Of a DNA stretch of 64,000 nucleotides, positions 23,601-35,436 are shown one piece after another. The stretch covers positions 5,363,772-5,427,771 of the forward strand of contig FN649742.1 in the NCBI GenBank assembly GCA_000310025.1, given 5' to 3'. The notes beneath the pieces are model-generated. The model did no database searches. It saw only the letters and a list, made by a program, of their open reading frames with translations, and was not told the origin of the DNA. This stretch comes from Ectocarpus siliculosus. Taxonomy: Eukaryota; Sar; Phaeophyceae; Ectocarpales; Ectocarpaceae. Within the stretch, counting starts at the first letter, position 1. Every line of letters begins with the position of its first letter. The translations under genes were made by a program, and so were the position numbers.

Positions 23601-26600
23601 CCAGCGTTGAGCACAGGGAGTCTGGGTCACCGTGTGCAGCTGCTGCAGGGTGCTTGCTCGTGCCGAGCATGAGATAGAAAGAACATGTTCAGGCATGCTG
23701 GAGTGTTGGTGTTGAACCGTGCAATAATAGCCGTAAAAGTACAGGGGAGCGGTCCTTTCTCTCGTTAGACTTTTAGCCCAGCCGTGGGGGCCGCATTGAA
23801 CCGTTTTCTGAATGTTTTCTGTTCTACTAGAAGTAGTAAATACGAATGCGACGACACACCGCTCTTTCTCCCCTTCCCTCCCCCTCCCTCTCTCCAAGGT
23901 TTCGAAATCGTTGGGGCGGCTCAAGTGCGACTTTTCTAGGATGGTGGTGCGGCAGAAGCCTGACGTCCTCTTCACTCCTCACGCCCATCACGACAGCGAT
24001 AGCCTTCATGATGACGATTCCCGCATCAGAAGCGTCGGCGCAGACAGTCTGTCTTCCATCGGCGGTGCTGCTGGCAGAGAGGGAGAGGGACAGGGCAACT
24101 GCTCGAGCTGTGATAATCCTGTTGGCGCTCACCTGTCTGTCTTGAAGTGAGAAGCTCGCAACGTGGTGACAGAGATGTTATGCATATGTTATGACAACGA
24201 ATGATGGCAGGCAGATACATGTCTGAGAGGCACCTGCCTGTATTGGGGGTGGCCTGTTGTGGCTGCTTGGCGTTTTGGTGTTTTGGTGTTGAGGTTTTTG
24301 TTGTGGACGTATTCGTTGGAACCAACCAGCGGACGAAGCTCTTGTGATGTTTTCTTTGTTCTGGTGTCCTGCATTGACTATTATAGTAGACTTTTTCGAG
24401 CTTCCACCATTGACCACCCGAATGCTCGATATTTTTTCCCCGCAGGTCCCATCTCTCGCTGTTTGCATCACTTTGCTTCACCAGACAGTAGAAACGTGGA
24501 TGAACAATGTTACCGTAGAGCTTGATGCGAACACGTGTGCTACACTAGTGGTTTGCCATACTCCGGATATTGCAGTCAGTCTCTTTGTGGCGATGCCTTC
24601 CTTCTTTCTTTCCTTTGTCGTCCGATGGTCGTGGGGCGGTGCACCCCTCAAGGGTACTACTGTACGCCTCGCCCTCGCCTCGTGTCCCCGCTGTACTAGT
24701 ACTACTCCTGCTATACCACCGACTATGATGCGATGCCTGACTGCTGTTTCAACAACCCTTGCCCGGCCACCGCTATACAATACAATACCTTCGCCACAAC
24801 CTTCGTTCCGAAACAGGGCTCGCTGTCCGCCGCTGTACGAGCACGCGGCAACCGTTGTATCTCGATCTCGATCTCGACGGGCCACCGACGCAGACCAACC
24901 AGGGGAAAGAGAAACTGATTCAGACGGCCGAATGGCGGCGTGGCGTGTCTGCGCGCCCGCCGGGGTCCCTCTTGTGAGTATGAGTGTGAGGGAGGTTAGG
25001 TGACGTCAAGATTAATTTCTCGTCTTTCGGTAGTTGGTTGTCTGGGTGGTCTGGGAGCGATTCGGTATGAGGGTGGTGTACCGGTCGCGCCGATCGTTGA
25101 CTAGATTTTTGCTCCGAGAGTCCGGCGGGTAGCGGACAACGTTGTATGTGCCGAACCGACCGCGGTGTAAAATTACGGAGCAACAGCATCGCCTTTGTTA
25201 CGTGGGGCGGGGTGCCCATCACCGCGCATGTTCGCTATTCGCGGATCCCTGACCCCTCCTCGGTTGCACGTTCGACGTTCTCCACCCGCACGCTCCAGGA
25301 CGCCCTGCAGCTCGTGATCTGCTACCTCTATCAAGACGCGGGAGTTTTCGACAAGCCGAAGCCAGAAACCGCCGAAACCGACCGCGACTACAAGTACGAA
25401 GACGCCTCCTTTTCGGGAAACACTGGGGACGCGGCGCAATCGGAGCCCAACCGAGCCCGGGACAGGCGTGACCGGCTCTTCTCGATAAGGTCTAAGGCGG
25501 GGGTGGCGGATGAGGATGACGAACAGCTCAAGCATGGCACTGCCGAGATGTCCATGAACCCGTGGGACGAGGGGGACGAGGGGGAGCACGAGACTGCGGC
25601 GGGGTTCGGGAGCTTTGGGGGTGCCTACGGGGGCAACGGCAAGTACGACGGGGCGGGGCTTGATCGCTTGGTGAGGCTCATGGCTGCCGCCAGGACGCTC
25701 AAGCTCACCCGTCTACAGGTGGGCGCGACTATTTAGCTGGTTTTGCTGCTGTTGCGCGGCTTTGCTGTGGAGTCGAGGCGTGCTCGTGTGTGTTGGCATG
25801 TTGCCGGGCAGGAAGGAAAGTGCAAAAGTCGGTACCGTTGTGTGGTGTCTCCACAAGACCTCTTTGCTTTTGTGTGGAAACAAAAGACAGCCATGGACGC
25901 GTTGGGCACTGTGGTATTTATCTCATAGGCATTGGTACAGATGTTTCGACGTAGGCCAACCAGTCAGTGTGTTTTCTCCAGTTAGTTTCTTTGCCTACGA
26001 AGGTGCCCGTTGCGTGCTCCCTCATGGACGTTCGGACTTTTGGCGCTTTTGTCAAGATTGACAAGGATCTTTTGCCGCTCCGGCTCGCTTCACGTGCTGG
26101 GCGGTTAGACTAGACCACGGGCCTGGATCTGGAGTAAAAAAAAACACAAGCCCTTCCTATGTTTTCACGACACCGATTGGAGCCATCATCGATTCTGACG
26201 TCATGTCATGTCTGCTGCAGGGATTGTGTGAGAAACGGGCAGAGGCGTTTATCGACTGCCGTACGGTCCACAAGGTCCTTCGTCGTGCCGCGGAGGGCGG
26301 CTTTCCCTACCTCAAGCGAAGGTGCCTTGAGTTCTGCCTCGTGCACCTGGGCGAGGTGAGTTCTGCCCAACACAATGCGTATGGGTTGTGATACAATGCG
26401 CGTAAGTACATTGAGTATACCGCCGTTTGGGTGCGTGGTCCATCCTGGGTCCCTGGTATGCGTGTGTGTGTTTTCCCAAGTAGCGGGGTACGACCAGCAC
26501 AGCCAGCCGTGTGCAAGCTAGAGACAGTTTTTGTGCTGTGCGCGAAGGGAGAAACGTTGATGCCTTTTCGTGTGCTGTAGCGGTGCTAGGCGCTGAAGTG

Positions 26601-28960
26601 TTTCCCGCTGTCGCTCGCTGTGTGTGATGATGTCGAGGTTGTCTCAGGTGTGTGCCCCTCCAAACTCGGCAGAGGTGGTGCGAGAGCTGTCCAGCCACCC
26701 CCAGGTGCTTGCGGACGTGCTGAGCTTGTCGGCGGCGTCGGAAGGAGCGAAGCATGCGGCGGCCAGCGAGGAGTCTTTCGAAGGGGACGGGGCTATCCCG
26801 TGCATCGAAGCCCTCAGGGGTGAAGCTGCTTGCGTCGTCCCAGCGGAAGACTACCAGGCGAGAAGATGGCATTACTGTAGCTGTAGAATTAGCGGTAGCT
26901 TTTGTCTTTTGACCGAAACGACGAGATGCTTGCGGTACATTGCGGATTGCGGACGCTTACGAAGGTGTATGCTAGCGTTGTACATTTGTAGAAGGAACGC
27001 TTTGATTTTTGCGATTCGTGTCGATGAATCAAATGTGGGCGTGCTGTGTTATTGAGTGCGGTATCTCTATTAATAGATGGACCTCTCTTCTTTTAGTCAG
27101 GCACCCTCTCCCCCCTTTTGGTTATTATATAATACAGTCAAAAGAGAGAACCCTGACCCTATCACCCTCTCACTTAGAATATACTATGGTCTTGGTTTGA
27201 TGCATGTTTTATTTCCATCCCGTTGCGCACTTTTCCGTCAACAGGGCGATTTCCTCGCGCTGTTCGAAGAGATCGCCGCCGAGTCGGTTGCCGCGGAGGG
27301 AAGGGAGGAGATATCGCCACCCCGCCCCACACAAGCCGGCCACGCCGCGAAAGCCCACTCGGATGAGAAGAAGAAGAGACAGCCCACACCCGGCCCCGTC
27401 ACTTCCTTCGCCCAAGGCAACGACAAGGGCGAGCTCCCGAGGGCTTCCGGTGATGGAAAAGGAGAAGGAAGCGTCCTCGTGCCCGGGGAGAAACGAAGAG
27501 CTGCTGGCTACAAAGACGTTGGTAAACGCCCTGCAGAGGCGGAGGTGTGTAGGGTTTTATGCTGTGTCGTGCGGAATGGATCGGAGATGCTCGATCCCCG
27601 ATGACGAGTTTGCTCCGTGTCTGTGTGAACATAAACATTGGTGTTTTTTCACACCCACCCGATATTGTAGAGCCGTATAGTACTAGACCAACCGATTATT
27701 TAAGAGATCTTTCATCGGATGCATAACACGTAAGAGCTTAGCTGCAAAGCAACCGGGATAACTTGGGGTGGTAGACTAGCAACGTTAAATCCCCTGCGCA
27801 AGCCAGGTGAGCGCATTGCTGCTGTTTTCCCTCGGAGCTCTATTTCTCGACAGTACTTTGTTTTTTTTTCGTGTGTACGACGTGGTTTTTATCGTTGCCC
27901 TCTGTTGTGTCGTGCACAACTCGTACGGTAGTTCTACATAGCTGAGAAGACAGCATGCGCTTACCTGACCACGGATCGAGTGCTCTCCAACTCTCCAAGG
28001 CTCTTAAGGGCTTCCTTTCTGTGGAGGCTGTGTGACGCCATGCCGCCATCTTATTTTCTCTTCCCTTTCTCTCTGCTGTACGATGCGTGTGAATGAGCAG
28101 GGTGATTTTAAGATACGGGCGGGCGAAGGCATGCCGGCGGTAACGGTGCACAAGAGCATATTGGCGGCGCGCTCAGGGTTCTTCCGAGCACTGCTGGAGG
28201 GACGCATGGCCGATGCCGGCCAGGACGAGCTGACACTCAAGGTAACTGAATGCTGCTGTATCATCCATGTTTTACATCACGAAACAGAGCTCTCTTCGAA
28301 CACTTGCACATCATCTGGGACAACTTCCCGTGTCTCTTGTACCTAACCAAGGTTTTTTGTTGCCCTGTAATCGTATTCTGTGTACGCGGTTCTCGTTCCG
28401 CTGTCCTCCCATCGTCTTGCATCTGATACACCACCTTGCTGCTTTTCTGTTCTGCATTCTTCATTTCTGTCGTGTTGTGTTGTCTTCCTACCGTCTGGAC
28501 CGGCGGCTTATTGGTTCAGTTCGAACCTGTTGTGACCATCTGCGCTCTTCTGGAGTTCATCCGTTTTCTGTACACCGGCCGCTCGGGGAATGACATTGAG
28601 CCGTTGATAGCTCTCGAGGTTCTCTTTCTCACAAAGGGCGACGAGGGCTCCGGTGGTAAGACTAAGACTAACTAACACTAAGACTATGCCTAGCACTAAG
28701 ACTAAGACATCCCGTTTAACTGTTAACGTTACCGTGTCTGCTGTGTTACGCCACGACTTAATCATCGAAGGAGCAGTGCGTCTTGTCCAGATTAATGTTA
28801 TCTTTTGGCAGCAACAGCATCGAATTGGCGCCAGCACAGGGAAAGGAAGGGTGGATCAGCCAGTACAATGAAATGGAGGCACCGTCTTAGTTTATGGTAT
28901 TATAGTTTGTCTGTCCCTTGGTGTCCTGATCGATGTTGATGTCGAATTAGAAGTAAATAT

Positions 28961-29021
<61 letters not shown>

Positions 29022-30939
29022 ATGCCCGCAGTTTTCTGATTGGTCCGTTAACATTGAGGCGAGGCTTGCCAGAGCGGAGTCGATAGAGTCGTTTCGTGCA
29101 CGGGCAATGGCAAGCGCCCCCCCCCTCTCTCTCTGCACTCGGACTCGAGACTTTGCTGAGCTAGCGCTGTAAGCATCGTTCACGGTTGCTTCCCGTGCAT
29201 TCCAAACAAAACAGAGTGGCGCGATCTCTGTCTCCCACGTCTCCTTCATACAGTATGTTGATGTTCTGATGCCATGTATTCTTGCCGGCCCTAATATGGC
29301 CCAAATGCACAATGGATGTCGGTTGCTGTTGGATGTTGTCTGTTGAGAAGGATTCTTTCAGGTGGCCGGGACCGACGAGCTGAGACGTTTCTGTACGTTG
29401 AGGATTTTCGACGGGATGGACAGCGACAACGCGCTCTCTATACTGGTGAGACTCGCACCGCGTCCCACGGCGTTGTTGGCGATCGTGCATTGCTACTGTC
29501 ACCGGTGTTGCCATTTTATGAAGGCTAGACGTTGTCCGGTGAAGTGCTGTGTGCTTGGTTTTCGTGGGTACATAGACCATTACGGCAGCAAGAGCTTTGA
29601 TGGACGCACGCTTTGTAGTTGGGGGCGGTGTGCAGGGGTTGACGATTGGATTGGGGATGGCTTGTGAACACGGCAGTTGGCGAAACTCTCGATACAGCTC
29701 TCCGCGTGGTTAGCGGATTCAATCTTCGTCTTGTCTCGAGAGGCCCCGGTAAGTTTTGTTGGTTGATTACATCATGTCGATCGACTGGGTACCCCAGAGC
29801 TGCCTCCGCCCCCTGCCGGGTTGTTTCTATTAATACTGCACGATGGTTGAACCGACTATTCAACAATGCCACTCTTGGTTTTGTGTGTGTGCCTTACCCT
29901 GGCCCATGGGCAATCAACCAATCAAGACGTGGAACAAAAGCAGGCAGTTCCGCTTCCTGGCGAGACAGAGGTTGTTGCGTTACGCCAGCGTGAGAACTTG
30001 ACCTTGTTCTCGTGTCTGCACTGTTGCCAGGTTCGCGCTAAGGCCTTCGGCGACGAACGAGTGTTGGAAGCTGCGATCGACTACATCCTGGGACACTTTG
30101 ACAGCTGCATGTCGTCCCTCAAACCGCCGGACGGCTTTGGAGGTGAAGCTGAAGATGGGGGTGGTACGCTGGAGGAGGATCCGATGACAACGCTGATACC
30201 AGCCTGCTTGGAGGACGACGAATCTCCCGCCGTCGATCTTCTCCTTGCCTTGGCTAAGAGGTGTGGATGCATACCACTAGTTTTGCGTCAACCATTGTAT
30301 GTACCTTCAGTTGCACTTTGAACTATTTTTTCAGGCGTTTTTTTTATTTCATGTTGGATGCAAAGACCGGCACACTTTCCTTTGCATTCCGTTCCATTTA
30401 GTGGTGCACACCCACGGCATGGAATACGAGGTCCCTTCCAAACGAGAAAGACAAAGAGAAAGAGGGAAGGCTGCCGTGGGGAGACCCTCAGATCCTTTTT
30501 TTTGCGGAATGATTTTGGGGTTTTCTCCGCCCCCCCCCCATCGGGATAATTGGGGATAGATGGTGGGCACAAGAGGCCCTAGAGGACGGGGATAAGATGT
30601 GCAAGAAATTTTTATGGAGTTTGTGGCAGAAACGTAAAGAGTTCCCAAATGTTGGTGGTGTTTTTAGTAGGTGTAGGAACGGTGGTTTCGAAAGGGAGGG
30701 GTGGTCAATGGTCAAATGATTACGGCAAGCAACAAATGAGTACGCCCCCCCCCCCACCTAAACACGTTCGTGTTGTCGTCGGTAAATGTATACATCCAGG
30801 TCCGGGTTCTCGCCTGTTGTACACCTTTCACGCCCAACACGCGTGCGCGTTATTTCACGGCCCCTATTGCTCTCTCCCCACCCCCGTCCCCATGGCAACA
30901 TTTTCCAGGTGCACGGTTCAGATCAAGCCTGGGACGTAG
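16313..30939 (+). CDS. RCC1-repeat protein with tandem BTB domains (IBtk-like)
   Basis: Twenty-two exons, all phases consistent: 16313-16404, 16873-16963, 18260-18359, 18918-19047, 19749-19873, 20242-20342, 20686-20759, 21127-21196, 21837-22078, 22432-22544, 23205-23395, 23899-24146, 24817-24973, 25119-25718, 26221-26355, 26648-26857, 27245-27544, 28101-28241, 28520-28618, 29362-29445, 30031-30260, 30909-30939; about 1,187 residues. Residues 20-380: six clear RCC1 blades (for example VYCWGENGRGQLGTGD) and a weaker seventh. About 460-780: first BTB, with DVLFTPHAHHD and VGAHLSVLKARCPPLY, interrupted by acidic low-complexity inserts, then a BACK-like helical stretch to 823. About 993-1095: second BTB (VTVHKSILAARSGFFRALL). 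1100-1187: BACK-like tail. Such proteins usually act as cullin-3 adaptors or GTPase-linked scaffolds. Weak points are the start (an out-of-frame ATG lies 4 bases upstream), the donor at 28619 (gttctc) and a GC donor at 26858. Confidence 0.85.
16500..16745 (+). repeat. Dispersed repeat of about 240 bp (copy 1)
   Basis: Lies in the first intron of the RCC1-BTB gene. It matches 55312-55560 in the same orientation, sharing gagatatacccacagtcgaa-like and ggatgtggtggagtcttt-like blocks and the stretch cagtgatgccagctggtgcta. No open frame or terminal repeats; class unknown. Confidence 0.7.
17542..17761. mobile_element. MITE, inverted-repeat family (copy 3)
   Basis: A 220-bp element in the second intron of the RCC1-BTB gene. 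The left arm contains cctagaccgatcttcttcaa and the right arm its diverged inverse. Terminal accgt/acggt ends match the family. It lies 6 bases from the SINE-like copy at 17768. Confidence 0.7.
17768..17895 (-). mobile_element. SINE-like element (copy 1)
   Basis: Read on the minus strand it begins ggtcgccccggttgttccc, has a pol III B-box-like core gagttcgattctctctct about 60 bases in, and continues gtgaaa...tttgc...cggtggaaa. The copy at 31441 shares all three blocks in order and spacing. The B-box part could fold like a tRNA T-arm; the acceptor ends do not pair, so it is not a tRNA gene. tRNA ancestry is an inference. Confidence 0.5.
20542..20603. repeat. (CTG)n trinucleotide repeat
   Basis: About 20 units with two ttg interruptions, in the intron before the exon at 20686 of the RCC1-BTB gene. 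Reads as poly-Leu or poly-Ala in two frames, but the flanking exon phases place it in an intron. Confidence 0.9.
21306..21524. mobile_element. MITE, inverted-repeat family (copy 4, subfamily B)
   Basis: A 219-bp element in the intron between exons 21127-21196 and 21837-22078. The left arm reads ccgcaccccctggaccgatt and the right arm its inverse. Outer ends (ggttgc...gcaacc) match copy 1 at the window start rather than the cgacacaag ends of subfamily A. Confidence 0.75.
22549..22870. repeat. 88-bp minisatellite starting at a splice donor
   Basis: Unit starts (gacaagctga) lie at 22549, 22647, 22735 and 22823, giving periods of 98, 88 and 88. Units 2 and 3 are almost identical and share ccgccgtgtggggtattttc; the last unit is diverged and cut. 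The first unit begins within the gtgagaca donor of the exon ending at 22544. Each unit carries two or more tgacgta motifs. Confidence 0.9.
28961..29018. repeat. (GA)n microsatellite
   Basis: About 28 ga units, in the intron before the exon at 29362. Confidence 0.95.
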
Positions 30940-32453
30940 CTCAGCCGCCCGGGTTTTTGACTTGAGTGTGCCCGGCGGGGAAGCGCAAGCGCGCTGTACA
31001 AGTATGCGATGCTTTTTTTTGTGTTTGATAAACGTGTGTAAGTACGGGGTGCTGATGTTGATGTTGGTGATGGTATGTGCAAAGTGCCATGAAATGTGTA
31101 TGCTGGCTGCTTAATTGCACCCATCTTGTGGTTGTACCGTATGATCATGTACTCTATATCTGCCTTGGTTTGTTGAAGGAAAGTGAGTGATGTGTGGGTC
31201 TGCCTCCTCTTCGTGCCTTCGGACACTCGCGAATCGAATCGCCGAAGTCTGTCATAGAGGTATTTTTCCTATTAATCATATGAGCATGAGTCAGATTTGG
31301 GGTGCGCTGCTGCACTGCCTCTGTCTCGACTCGAGGAGCGTTGAGCTTTTCCTGGGTATACACTACACCTTGCTGGTGATGGTATTGGTGATGGTGATGG
31401 TGGTATGCATGGTAGTGGTGGTGGTGGTGGTGGGAGTGGTGGTCGCCCCGGTGGTGTGGTATGATAGTTGTTCACCTCGTGAACATTCTGGTATGGTAGC
31501 AGGTTAGAGTTCGATTCTCTCTCTGGAGTGAAAGAATAATTTGCAAGTTTCGGTGGAAAGCGATAAGTTCGTGATGCTTATAGCATTGCATTCACACTTC
31601 GACCTCAGGATCGAGACGAGGGTAAGGGGCAGCTGAATCAATCTCAATCTCTCTCGCGATATAGTCAAGGGCATGCAAGGCAGGAGGAAAGGCGGGGAGT
31701 TGACGTAAAATACATGGAACAAGGTGCCCGCAGTTTTGTGATTGGTTAAATCCCTGGTCGACTGGTGGTGACGTCATCGAGGTGGTGTCACTTTGTTCTG
31801 AAGTAAAAACAGAAAATAACTCCTGTATGTCATTCCTCCTGTGTGACCCCGGCTGATGTGCGTATGTCAAGCATAGACCACCGACATGTGTGTAGAATGG
31901 CGTCAGAATAGATGGGATATACACACGTGAACACTAAAACATTTTTCAACGGCACTCCAATGCACCGTTACCACTAGATACCTCGTCTACGTTGTAGGAA
32001 CATAACATGAATTCTTGGTGAGTCTCGTGGGTGCCAAAGTACACAGCAAGCAGGCATAGCAAGCAGGCAAGGCAACACTAGTACTTGTATACTCGAGACT
32101 ACCGTAGGGTACAGGTGTCGCTCAACCCGCCGTCAATCTTGATTCACCCTAAGCAGCCCTATCGCATGAAGACACACACGTGGACACCCACCACGAATGC
32201 CGAATGCATTTTCTCTTCCGCACCACACCAAGTACCATGGCTTGAGCGACGACTTAACGGGAGCAATACGACATGTTCTTGCTAGGTTCCGCGATGCAAA
32301 GCCCACACAGTATCACCAACCAAGCCTCGGCTTGTGCCAGGCAGGAGCTTCAACGCTTTAAGGAAAAACGAACACGCACGTATCTGTCCCTCCGCGCTAA
32401 AAAATGGTGTGAAGGGCATACCATTCTCCGGCGAAGAAAAACAACACCGATCT
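30940..32453. other. Intergenic stretch between convergent genes
   Basis: 3' flanks of the RCC1-BTB gene (+) and the GTPase gene (-). It holds a gtggtgg-rich run at 31378-31440, the SINE-like copy at 31441, and a 23-base match (tgcccgcagtttt, then tgattggt) shared with 29020-29043. No gene seen. Confidence 0.5.
31441..31577 (+). mobile_element. SINE-like element (copy 2)
   Basis: Begins ggtcgccccggtggtgtgg; B-box-like core gagttcgattctctctct near 31507; then gtgaaag, tttgcaag, cggtggaaag and gttcgtga, all in the order seen in the minus-strand copy at 17768-17895. The stretch between the head and the B box differs between the copies. Confidence 0.5.
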
Positions 32454-35436
32454 CTAGTCCTGAACCATACACGACCTTATACCTAGCTCGAGGTCCCTCG
32501 AGGACAGCAACCGCCCGATGAACACCACCTTGCACCGTCGTGCCTCTCCTTCTTGCCAAGCACTGCCGACCACCTCTGCCGGCGTCACCTCAAACAGGTC
32601 AGCCACACCCTGGACGACGAAGCGCTCGTCTCTACCCTCCACGCTCACCACGCCCTTGACACGATACACCTCCGTCCCTCCTGGGGGTGGGTCCCACAGC
32701 AAGCCCCCAAGCCACCGTTCCAGACGCGAGAGGTCCAACGAACCTGGCAAGTCTACTGCGCAGGTGGTCACGGAAGGGTCATGCACTGAACAAGCCGTGC
32801 CGCCGGGCCCTTCCGCCGCGGCGCACTCATCGCATGCCTCTCCGTCGGCATGGTGGTGAACGCTCTCCGTGTGCCCCCCGCTCGGCTCAACGTCGTGCGA
32901 ATGAACGTGTGCATCCCCGGGACCAGACCCCGTTCGAGCGATTCCTCGATCCGCTGCACTGCTGCCTCTGCCGCCTTCGTTCTGTTGGGCTGTGCCTAGC
33001 AAAGCCCGAGGCGGTGCGAGAGAAGGGTCTAGCGCTGCCGCTAGCTCCGAGGAGAAGCATTCGGTGTCCAGAATCCACGCTAGGTCCACCGCGGAGCGCT
33101 TGGTGCAACGAACTTCGGCCAGAGCGTTGATTGTTCGCACTCGTCCAACCACATCATCGAGGGTTTCGGTAGACACGAGGTCACTCTTCGACAACGGAGA
33201 CGTCGCCCGAGCGAGAGAGACAACACGAGACGCAAAGCGGCAGCATGGGCGGGGAGGGTTGAGAGAGGACACAAACGCAACAGCGAACTCCATGTATGCC
33301 GCTGCTGTCACTGCTGTAAATTTAATACAGTTGTTCTCTCGGGTTGAACGCTGCAACATTCACGCAGCTGGTTTGGGGTGCTTCGCTCGCGCCTGCACGC
33401 CAAACCCTCCTTTTGGTGCGCCGTCCTTTAAATACGACCAAGAGCTCAACACACCTTGTTGATGAGGACGCGGTCAGCGTAGGCCACTTGCATGGCAGCC
33501 TCATTCTTGGGGCGTTTCCCGGACTGCTCCTCTCCCTCCGCGCCGGCCTCGGCCCCCTCACCCGGAACGCGCTGCAGCTGTCGCACGAAATTCTTGGCGT
33601 CGACCAAGGTGACTATGCTGTCGAGCCGCAGAGCGCTTTCCAAGGCCTCGTCAAGCCAGAAAACACTCGCTACAGGACCCTGGAAAACGGGTAAGAGCGA
33701 CGGGCAGCACAAAAAAATGGACGTCATTGTAAGCTTCCGGACATGTCACAAAAAAAACTGGTTCGACTACTGCACCTGAATGGTCTTCGTTTGTGCTTTG
33801 AACGGCATCGACAGCCTACATGTACACACAAACGCACGGTGCGTGATTCTACTCAGCAAGTTGGTACGCGGTTGAAAACGAAAACGGATGTTCTTTTCGA
33901 GATTACCCTCTAGACAGTGCAGGGTGTGGTGAGGCTGGAGACTACTAGCTGCGCTTGCGTTACGGTGTACCCACACACCTACTCGCGGAAGAGGCGAATC
34001 GCACACTCACCGGGTTGGCGAGGCCTGTAGTCTCGATGATCACGTAGTCGAACTTGTTCCTTCGTTGAAGCAACATCTCCAGGGTGGTGACGAGGTCGTC
34101 CTTGACCGCGCAGCAAATGCAACCGTTCCTGAGCTCGAAAAGGTTGTCCGCCAAGACCGATCCGTCGGCGCCATCCTGTTATAGCAACGGCAACAGCACG
34201 CCATTCTGTGTTGTAGATAGTCATGGCTTACAACCAAATACACGTGAGAAGCGGATTTTTTACGGAAGTAACAGCAGTGAGGAGCAGACTGCGGCTCGTG
34301 TCAATACGACTGTGGAGATCCCCTCATAAAGGATACAAACAACCTTCGCGACGTCTGATCTGTCCAGGACGATTCCGTCTTTTCTCTTTTCACATTGGCG
34401 TCGACGATGACACAATGGCGACAGCGTGAGTGCAACAGGAGTGGCAAGTACAGCGGCACCGCCAACAACGGTGACGGCGCGATGACACCGACACTGGCAA
34501 TCTTGCACAGGTTGTCCAGCGCCACCAAGCGGATGCCTCCAGCTCACAGAGCACCACGTTGCTTCTAGATCGTTGCGATCCTCTGGAAGCGGGGGTAGAT
34601 GCTCGGGTCCAGAAAGCTGCGGCAGGGGAGGATCCTCCGGCGTGGATCCTGAAGGCGATAGGCGATATTGTACGCCCCCGCCACGAGCTTTGCCACACTC
34701 ATGATCCAGCCATTCGTACCATGCCCTTGATTGCCCCTCGTGGCCTGCCGCGGTCGCGCCACGCTCCCCAGCGGCCACATATGTGAGTCCATAGCGCATG
34801 AATTTACCATATCCTTACATCCTGACCTCCACACAACCGCCAAATGATGTTTCATGTTGAGAAAGTGCTCCCTGCACGGATGATAGGGCCGTGTTCTGTC
34901 AAACGAATGCCTCAAAACCTAAAAAAAAAAAATGGAGTATGTAGGATGACCTACCGCAAGGTCACAGCAGTGCCTGACTACAGCAGTCCGTACAGAGGCC
35001 TATGGCGGTGCTGCTAAATATCTCAACGCCCATGTAAACGACTACTACTTAAACTTCTGTACATGGTGCCATCACTGACAGTTGTTACTGCCATGTCGGA
35101 CAACAGCCAGGGACTTGTGTTGTTTGTTTCTCCTCTCACCTTCGCGATAAGAGACTCGATGTCCATGCTGTCTCCAACCTCGTTCTCAATCACCGCGATG
35201 CGCCGACCATGGTCCTGGGTGAGTATATAATTGAGCAGGGTCGTCTTTCCTGCTCCCAGGAAGCCTGTGACGATGGTTACCGGCACAGCTCCTGGTGCTG
35301 TTGGTGGCCTCTCTACCTCTACCACAACCTCTGCAACGTCTGAGCTTGTGTCCTCTGGCAGCGTATCATTTGAGCTCAGCGCCAACAACCCCTGCGCGGG
35401 CACCAGGTCAGGAGGGCAGTCGTCGTCACTTTCCAT
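32454..35436 (-). CDS. ZNG1: ZNG1/CBWD-type G3E GTPase, zinc metallochaperone
   Basis: Four exons on the minus strand, 35436-35140, 34175-34011, 33679-33455 and 33185-32454, phase 0 at every join; 472 residues. Visible parts: Walker A GFLGAGKTT at 58-66, the CXCC metal site GCICC at 117-121, YVIIETTGLANP, the guanine-specificity motif NKSD at 228-231, a His-rich segment (HVHSHD, HHH) near 330-350, and the CobW C-terminal domain (WLGGLLWDPP, VQGVADLF). Order and spacing match human CBWD1/ZNG1 throughout. ZNG1 delivers zinc to methionine aminopeptidase 1 in a GTP-dependent way; its N-terminal CPELVP motif docks the partner, and here CPPDLVP occurs at 7-13. The switch segment is NEVGD rather than the usual NEFGE. 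Start at the in-frame ATG; an acceptor 36 bases upstream suggests a spliced 5' leader. Confidence 0.9.

Noticed and set aside
24344-25003. 219-codon plus-strand open frame
   Set aside because: It spans an intron of the RCC1-BTB gene. Only 24817-24973 is kept as an exon, because it continues the BTB motif in phase.
31430-31530. tRNA gene around the gttcgattc core
   Set aside because: The T-arm pairs, but the acceptor ends do not; kept as a SINE-like element instead.
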